Below are positions 59,501 through 64,000 of a stretch of 64,000 nucleotides of DNA, one piece after another. The position numbers were made by a program, and so were the translations under genes. This DNA is from Flagellimonas yonaguniensis. Its GTDB lineage: Bacteria; Bacteroidota; Bacteroidia; Flavobacteriales; Flavobacteriaceae. Within the stretch, counting starts at the first letter, position 1. Every line of letters begins with the position of its first letter. The notes under the pieces are model-generated. The model ran no database searches. It was not told the DNA's origin and saw nothing but the letters and a program-made list of their open reading frames with translations. The stretch covers positions 186,001 to 250,000 of the forward strand of contig NZ_JARFVB010000002.1 in the NCBI RefSeq assembly GCF_029193885.1. Direction: 5' to 3'.

Positions 59501-61129
59501 ATGGGAAAAGGATTTTTTCAAGTTCCAACCGCATACAATGAACCCGTTCTGAGCTATGCCCCGGGTTCTCCTGAACGTGAAGAAGTACTAAAACAATATA
59601 AAGCGTATTACAATGACAATGTGGACATCCCACTTTACATTGGAAGCGAAGAGATAAGAACGGGCAACACCAGGACCATGTCCCCTCCGCACGACCACAA
59701 ACATATTTTGGGACACTACCATTTAGCGGAAAAGGAACATGTGGAAAAGGCCATCGCCAACTGTCTTGAGGCCAGGGAGGCATGGGCCAACCTGACTTGG
59801 GAACAGCGTGCCGCTGTATTCCTGAAGGCAGCGGACCTTATTGCCGGGCCTTACCGCCAAAAGATGAACGCCTCCACCATGCTTGCCCAATCCAAGAATA
59901 TTTATCAGGCCGAAATCGATTCTGCATGTGAGATCGTGGATTTCCTTCGTTTCAATGTGGAGTACATGTCCCAGATTTACAGCGAGCAACCTGAATCTTC
60001 CGAGGGAGTGTGGAACCGTGTGGAATACCGTCCATTGGAAGGCTTTGTCTACGCCATTACCCCCTTCAACTTTACGGCCATTGCAGGGAACCTTCCCACC
60101 AGTGCCGCTATGATGGGGAACGTTGTGGTCTGGAAACCGAGCGACAGTCAGGTGTATTCCGCGAAAGTGATCGTGGATGTGCTCAAGGAGGCCGGATTGC
60201 CAGATGGTGTGATCAACGTGGTCTACGGTGACCCAGTCATGATATCCGATACCCTATTGGACAGTCCTGATTTCTCGGGAATACACTTTACTGGCTCCAC
60301 CACGGTGTTCAAGAATCTTTGGAAACAGATTGGAAACAACATCCATAAGTACAAAACTTATCCACGAATCGTGGGCGAAACTGGAGGTAAGGATTTTATC
60401 ATAGCCCACCCTACTGCGAAACCTCAACAAGTAGCTACGGCGATCAGCCGAGGCGCCTTTGAGTTCCAAGGTCAAAAATGTAGTGCGGCATCACGGGTAT
60501 ATCTACCCAAGTCCACTGCCAATGAGATTCTGGAACTGGTCAAAAAAGACATTGCCTCTTTCAACAAGCCAGGTACCCCAGAAGACATGAGCAATTTTAT
60601 TACCGCAGTGATTCACGAAGGGTCTTTTGATAAACTGGCCAAGTACATCGATCAGGCAAAGGCCGACGATGAGGCCGAAATCATCGCTGGGGGCAATTAT
60701 GATAAATCCGAAGGGTATTTTGTGGAGCCCACCGTGATTTTGACCACCGACCCACAGTACGAGACCATGTATACCGAGCTTTTCGGTCCAGTGGTCACCG
60801 TTTATGTGTACGAGGACAAGGACTGGAGCGATACTTTGAAATTACTGGATAGCACATCGGAATACGGGCTCACAGGTGCTGTTTTATCCGGAGATCGTTA
60901 CTCCATTGATGAGGCGACCAAAGCCTTACAGAATGCTGCTGGCAACTTTTACATCAATGACAAGCCAACGGGTGCCGTTGTGGGACAGCAACCTTTTGGT
61001 GGTGCAAGAGCTTCGGGAACCAACGATAAGGCAGGGTCCATGCAGAACCTCTTGCGTTGGGTCTCCCCGAGATTGATCAAGGAGACTTTTGTGACCCCAG
61101 AAAATTACAGATATCCATTTTTGGGATAA
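59501..61129 (+). CDS. pruA: L-glutamate gamma-semialdehyde dehydrogenase
   Basis: Oxidises glutamate semialdehyde (from 1-pyrroline-5-carboxylate) to glutamate with NAD, the last step of proline breakdown. The 542 residues match the single-domain type of Bacteroidota and eukaryotes rather than the fused PutA. ITPFNFTAIAGNLPTSAAMM and VVWKPSDSQVYSA are the cofactor segments. GETGGKDFIIAHPTA has the general-base Glu, FEFQGQKCSAASRVY the catalytic Cys, and TELFGPVVTVYVYED the C-terminal signature. Start ATG at 59501. It is monocistronic with a strong terminator. Confidence 0.96.
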   Translation: MGKGFFQVPTAYNEPVLSYAPGSPEREEVLKQYKAYYNDNVDIPLYIGSEEIRTGNTRTMSPPHDHKHILGHYHLAEKEHVEKAIANCLEAREAWANLTWEQRAAVFLKAADLIAGPYRQKMNASTMLAQSKNIYQAEIDSACEIVDFLRFNVEYMSQIYSEQPESSEGVWNRVEYRPLEGFVYAITPFNFTAIAGNLPTSAAMMGNVVVWKPSDSQVYSAKVIVDVLKEAGLPDGVINVVYGDPVMISDTLLDSPDFSGIHFTGSTTVFKNLWKQIGNNIHKYKTYPRIVGETGGKDFIIAHPTAKPQQVATAISRGAFEFQGQKCSAASRVYLPKSTANEILELVKKDIASFNKPGTPEDMSNFITAVIHEGSFDKLAKYIDQAKADDEAEIIAGGNYDKSEGYFVEPTVILTTDPQYETMYTELFGPVVTVYVYEDKDWSDTLKLLDSTSEYGLTGAVLSGDRYSIDEATKALQNAAGNFYINDKPTGAVVGQQPFGGARASGTNDKAGSMQNLLRWVSPRLIKETFVTPENYRYPFLG

Positions 61130-61151
61130 AATCAAAACAACTAAATTAAAG

Positions 61152-61180
61152 GCCATCATTTTTTAAATGATGGCTTTTTT
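61152..61180 (+). terminator. Rho-independent terminator after pruA
   Basis: GCCATCATTT and AAATGATGGC form a perfect 10-base-pair stem with a TTT loop, followed by six T. Confidence 0.92.
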
Positions 61181-61202
61181 GTTTAACCTAACCCACAAAC
61201 CC

Positions 61203-61967
61203 ATGCCCAGACCCTATATTTTGGCCGAAACCAACTGGAAACACCTCAAGGATGAATCTTTCGATTTGGCCGTTTTGCCCTGGGGAGCCACCGAAGCCCA
61301 CAACTATCACCTCCCCTACGCCACCGATGTTATAGAAGGTACTTCAATAGCTGAAGAATCTGCCAGAATAGCCTGGGAACAAGGAAGCAAAGTAGTGGTA
61401 CTACCAACCATTCCCTTTGGAGTAAACACCGGGCAATCGGATATATATCTGGACATGAACCTAAACCCGAGCACACAATTCGCCATATTGAAAGACCTGA
61501 TTACCGTATTGGACCGTCAAGGCGTAAAAAAGTTTGTGATCTTGAACAGCCATGGAGGAAATAACTGGAAGGCCATTGTAAGGGAACTGGGGCTACTTTT
61601 CCCCGATATGTTCCTTTGCGTCACGAATTGGTTCAAACTCGGCAGTGAATCAGGTGTTTTTGACCTTCTGGGTGACCATGCCGATGAAATGGAGACCAGT
61701 CTTATCCTACATTTAACTCCAGAATTGGTATTGCCACGAGAAGATTGGGGCGATGGCAAAGAGTTCAAAAACAAAATAAAAGCCTTTTCCGAAGGTTGGG
61801 CCTGGACGGAACGACCTTGGTCAAAAATAACCAAGGACACTGGAGTTGGGGACCCGAGCAAAGCTTCCAAGGAAAAAGGCGAAGTGTTCTTCAATCTGGT
61901 TTGTGCCAAAATGGGACAGCTATTAGTGGATATCGCCGAGGCTGACATGAAAAATATATATAAATAG
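61203..61967 (+). CDS. Creatininase family protein (putative amidohydrolase)
   Basis: Cytoplasmic metal-dependent amidohydrolase of the creatininase family, 254 residues. WGATEAHNYHLPYATDV holds the first metal ligands (Glu and His; the family form is GSxExHGxHLPxxTD, so His-Gly is His-Asn here). NSHGGNNWKAIV and DHADEMETSLIL carry the remaining His, Asp and Glu ligands. The family includes creatinine amidohydrolase, mycofactocin MftE and FAPy deformylases, so the substrate is open. The ATG at 61203 is chosen because the earlier in-frame start at 61167 lies within the terminator stem. Confidence 0.9.
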   Translation: MPRPYILAETNWKHLKDESFDLAVLPWGATEAHNYHLPYATDVIEGTSIAEESARIAWEQGSKVVVLPTIPFGVNTGQSDIYLDMNLNPSTQFAILKDLITVLDRQGVKKFVILNSHGGNNWKAIVRELGLLFPDMFLCVTNWFKLGSESGVFDLLGDHADEMETSLILHLTPELVLPREDWGDGKEFKNKIKAFSEGWAWTERPWSKITKDTGVGDPSKASKEKGEVFFNLVCAKMGQLLVDIAEADMKNIYK

Positions 61968-62073
61968 CAAATAAATCACTGAAAACCAATAGATTAACAA
62001 CCTAAAAAAGAATCAAAACATAATTTATATGTAAATTTAACGTTAACTAATTGTAAACTAAATGTAACATAAT

Positions 62074-62081
62074 TATATTTG
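62074..62081 (+). promoter_or_regulatory. Best-fitting promoter of the window, upstream of a 40-codon ORF
   Basis: TATATTTG at 62074-62081 is preceded by TTG at 62051-62053 with a 20-base spacer, matching both -7 and -33 boxes of Bacteroidota. The ATG at 62102 follows 20 bases later. Confidence 0.65.
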
Positions 62082-62101
62082 TTACATTAAATCAGTTAGT
62101 T

Positions 62102-62224
62102 ATGACAGTCCGAATCAATGCATGGAGGAAATTGATGATTAAAAAATATCAGCAATTATGGCAATATGCCAAGGACTACGCTAGAAAGTGTAGATTGGTG
62201 TATAAGCGCATGTATAGCATATAG
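62102..62224 (+). CDS. Predicted small basic peptide, 40 residues
   Basis: I recognise no family. The frame reads MTVRINAWRKLMIKK, continues through QQLWQYAKDYARKCR and ends KRMYSI. Eleven Lys/Arg stand against a single Asp, with five Tyr and two Trp, and an amphipathic helix is likely. It could be membrane-active or bind nucleic acid; neither is shown. It has the best promoter of the window and a proper ATG, and ends 1 base from the convergent rsmG stop. The region is otherwise AT-rich and empty (61968-62050). It could also be a small RNA rather than a coding gene. Confidence 0.5.
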   Translation: MTVRINAWRKLMIKKYQQLWQYAKDYARKCRLVYKRMYSI

Positions 62225-62225
62225 T

Positions 62226-62861
62226 TTAGCCCTTGTACTTCTGGGGCAAATAGACAACTTTTTTGGTCTCAAAGAATTCCTCTTCAAAATACTCGTTCAA
62301 ATCAAAGACCTGAACGGTTTCGTATCCCTTCAGTTCTTCCGTAAGGTCTCCACCTTTAAGGTAAAGTATGCCGTTTTTGCGCTGATGCGCAGACTCCTTT
62401 TTGATTTTCCCCTTGGTCCAATGTACGAATGTGGGCATAGCCGCAACCGCACGGCTCACAATAAAATCAAACTGTCCGGGGATTTCCTCCACACGGGAAT
62501 GATAGGTTTTGACATTCGTTAACCCCAAGCCTTCGACCACCTCATTGACCACTTTTATTTTTTTACCTATGGCATCAACAAGGGTAAATTTCACGTTTGG
62601 AAACAAGATAGCCAACGGAATACCAGGAAATCCACCACCGGTTCCAACATCCAAAATTTCAGAACCTTCGTTGAACACCTGTATTCGGGCAATCCCCAGA
62701 GAGTGAAGCACATGGCGCAGATACAACTCATCAATATCCTTTCTGGAAACCACATTGATTTTTTGGTTCCAATCTTGGTACAACGTTTCCAACTTTATAA
62801 ACTGGGCTTTCTGTTCGTCGTTGAGCGTCGTAAAATATTTAAAGATAAGTTCCGCTTTCAT
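62226..62861 (-). CDS. rsmG: 16S rRNA (guanine-527-N7) methyltransferase
   Basis: Methylates N7 of G527 in 16S rRNA using SAM; cytoplasmic, 211 residues, the normal length for RsmG/GidB. VVSRKDIDELYLRHVLHSLG is the N-terminal signature. DVGTGGGFPGIPLAILFP is SAM motif I near residue 71, and LVDAIGKKIKVVNEV motif II. FDFIVSRAVAAMPTF is the RNA-contact and active-site region. Start ATG at 62861, divergent from the desaturase gene. Confidence 0.96.
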   Translation of the reverse strand: MKAELIFKYFTTLNDEQKAQFIKLETLYQDWNQKINVVSRKDIDELYLRHVLHSLGIARIQVFNEGSEILDVGTGGGFPGIPLAILFPNVKFTLVDAIGKKIKVVNEVVEGLGLTNVKTYHSRVEEIPGQFDFIVSRAVAAMPTFVHWTKGKIKKESAHQRKNGILYLKGGDLTEELKGYETVQVFDLNEYFEEEFFETKKVVYLPQKYKG

Positions 62862-62881
62862 GTTCCAAACATTATTTTTGA

Positions 62882-62889
62882 CAAAGCTA
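62882..62889 (-). promoter_or_regulatory. Promoter -7 element for rsmG
   Basis: On the minus strand TAGCTTTG matches TAnnTTTG and ends 20 bases before the rsmG ATG. Confidence 0.45.
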
Positions 62890-62953
62890 ATACTTTTGAC
62901 GACCTTAACACCGTTCTAACAAAACCTTGTTAACTCTAAAGAAGCATTTTAGT

Positions 62954-62961
62954 TACCTTTG
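62954..62961 (+). promoter_or_regulatory. Promoter -7 element for the desaturase gene
   Basis: TACCTTTG matches TAnnTTTG and ends 14 bases before the ATG at 62976. A TTG at 62927-62929 is 24 bases upstream, slightly beyond the usual spacing. Confidence 0.55.
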
Positions 62962-62975
62962 TAAAAACTTTTTTT

Positions 62976-64000
62976 ATGGATAAGAATACCATCCGGTTTT
63001 CCAGAAGAGATTCCGCACAATTTTTCAGAACGTTGAACAAAAGAGTAAACGAATACTTCAAAGAAAACAACCTTAAGAAAACCGGGAACTGGAAACTTCA
63101 CTTGAAAACCATGGTGATGTTTGCCATTTTTTTGACCCCTTATTTTTTAATGTTGACCTTGAACCTGCCTTTCTGGGGCTATTTACTACTTTCCATTACC
63201 ATGGGAGTTGGGATGGCCGGAGTTGGGATGAACGTAATGCACGATGGGAACCATGGTGCATACTCAAATAAAAAATGGGTGAACAAGCTCATGGGAAGCA
63301 GTATTTACATCTTGGCAGGAAATGTTTACAACTGGCAAGTACAACACAATGTGCTGCACCATACCTATACCAATATCCACGAGCACGATGAAGATATGGA
63401 AGCAGGAAGAATCCTAAGATTCTCCAAACATGCAGAGTGGAGAAAACACCATAAGTTCCAACACTACTACTCTATTTTCCTATACGGTCTATTGACTTTC
63501 AACTGGGCCATCACAACGGACTTCCAACAGATGTACCGTTACATGAAAAGGAAATTGAGCTACGGAAAACTTCCAAACCCTGTGATCAACTGGAGCACTT
63601 TGGTGATTACCAAAATCATCTATTTGACCATTTGGATCGTGCTACCATTGATTTTTGTTGATATCGCTTGGTGGCAAGTATTGCTTGGATTCTTCATTAT
63701 GCACTATGTTGCCGGGGTAATCCTAAGTGTGGTATTCCAATTGGCGCATATCGTGGACCATGCAGAGACACCGTTGCCCGACGAAGAAGGAAACATGAAA
63801 AACACCTGGGCCATCCACCAGCTGTTCACCACTGTGAATTTTGGCACTAAGAACAGGATCGTCAACTGGTTTACCGGCGGATTGAACCATCAGGTAGAGC
63901 ACCATATCTTCCCGAACATCAGTCACATTCATTACACAAATATTTCAAAAATTGTGAAACAGACTGCGCAGGAGTTCAATTTACCTTATCACGAATATAA
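62976..64000 (+). CDS. Fatty acid (acyl-CoA/acyl-lipid) desaturase, cut by window edge
   Basis: Integral membrane di-iron desaturase that introduces a double bond into acyl chains, helping to adjust membrane fluidity. The frame is open to base 64000; 341 full codons are seen and the stop is beyond the window. The three His boxes are complete: MHDGNHGAYS, QHNVLHHTYTN and LNHQVEHHIFPNIS, the last with the QxxHH pattern of front-end-type (delta-5/6-like) and related desaturases. Several hydrophobic helices flank them (TMVMFAIFLTPYFLMLTLNL, VLLGFFIMHYVAGVILSVVF). There is no fused cytochrome b5 in the visible part. Start ATG at 62976, 15 bases after a promoter box. Confidence 0.94.
   Translation, partial: MDKNTIRFSRRDSAQFFRTLNKRVNEYFKENNLKKTGNWKLHLKTMVMFAIFLTPYFLMLTLNLPFWGYLLLSITMGVGMAGVGMNVMHDGNHGAYSNKKWVNKLMGSSIYILAGNVYNWQVQHNVLHHTYTNIHEHDEDMEAGRILRFSKHAEWRKHHKFQHYYSIFLYGLLTFNWAITTDFQQMYRYMKRKLSYGKLPNPVINWSTLVITKIIYLTIWIVLPLIFVDIAWWQVLLGFFIMHYVAGVILSVVFQLAHIVDHAETPLPDEEGNMKNTWAIHQLFTTVNFGTKNRIVNWFTGGLNHQVEHHIFPNISHIHYTNISKIVKQTAQEFNLPYHEY

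Noticed and set aside
61167..61202. Earlier start of the creatininase gene
   Set aside because: That ATG is part of the stem of the pruA terminator.
1..64000. tRNA, rRNA or riboswitch genes
   Set aside because: I found no cloverleaf, CCA-ended segment, conserved rRNA stretch or known riboswitch core by eye. A covariance-model scan could overturn this for short RNAs.

Overview
The window reads as chromosome of a member of the Flavobacteriaceae (Bacteroidota), probably marine. The evidence is mixed. Promoters repeatedly show the Bacteroidota -7 motif TAnnTTTG and few genes have a Shine-Dalgarno site. There is a complete Na+-translocating NADH:quinone reductase cluster with its flavin transferase, two type IX secretion components (a type B sorted protein and the SprA plug protein), carboxypeptidase-regulatory-like surface proteins, and several families largely confined to this group (DUF6090, DUF6702, DUF6747, DUF3667). 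I cannot name the genus from the sequence alone. I saw no rRNA, tRNA, CRISPR array, transposase or phage gene; the window looks like ordinary chromosome. Both ends cut a gene: a GHMP sugar kinase on the left and a fatty acid desaturase on the right.

Layout. 1-5.2 kb: GHMP kinase, GH109-like oxidoreductase/glycosidase and valS (all minus). 5.3-9.5 kb: DUF1573 protein, retropepsin/PDZ protein, a class I aminotransferase and murB. 9.7-19.0 kb: an ECF sigma factor/anti-sigma pair, a Cys-containing membrane peptide, a second ECF sigma factor, lipA, GAPDH overlapping a hybrid histidine kinase, lpxK (convergent), a NIF3 family protein and a coiled-coil protein whose zinc ribbon has lost its cysteines. 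19.3-23.2 kb (minus): kmo, a short clpP, mscS, a 62-residue protein and a third ECF sigma factor. 23.3-27.3 kb: lipoproteins, a VOC protein, DUF6090 and a TlpA-like protein. 27.3-31.8 kb: an MFS transporter with kynU, a GNAT, an O-methyltransferase, a PAP2 phosphatase and a TatA/B subunit. 31.9-36.6 kb (minus): M1 peptidase, DUF6702 and two tandem carboxypeptidase-regulatory-like paralogues. 36.8-39.9 kb: a repeat-containing surface protein overlapping a T9SS type B protein. 40.0-45.9 kb: M15 and M48 peptidases, a 55-residue protein, an ankyrin protein, gpmI, map and a methyltransferase. 45.9-48.6 kb: a divergent pair made of a LamG-like lipoprotein and a membrane-anchored regulator. 48.6-56.4 kb (minus): nqrABCDEF, a 119-residue protein and apbE. 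56.5-64 kb: T9SS plug, DUF3667, apaG, pruA, creatininase, a predicted 40-residue basic peptide, rsmG (minus) and the desaturase.

How the genes work together. NqrA-F and ApbE form one respiratory module, because ApbE attaches FMN to NqrB and NqrC. Kmo and KynU are two consecutive steps of kynurenine breakdown, but they lie 8 kb apart; the MFS gene directly behind kynU may move a pathway compound. The plug protein and the type B sorted protein belong to gliding/T9SS secretion. Several clusters have no assigned role and are the best places to look for something new: the sigma/62-residue/MscS cluster, the LamG lipoprotein/regulator pair, the tandem surface-protein loci at 35-40 kb, and the orphan basic peptide with the cleanest promoter of the window.
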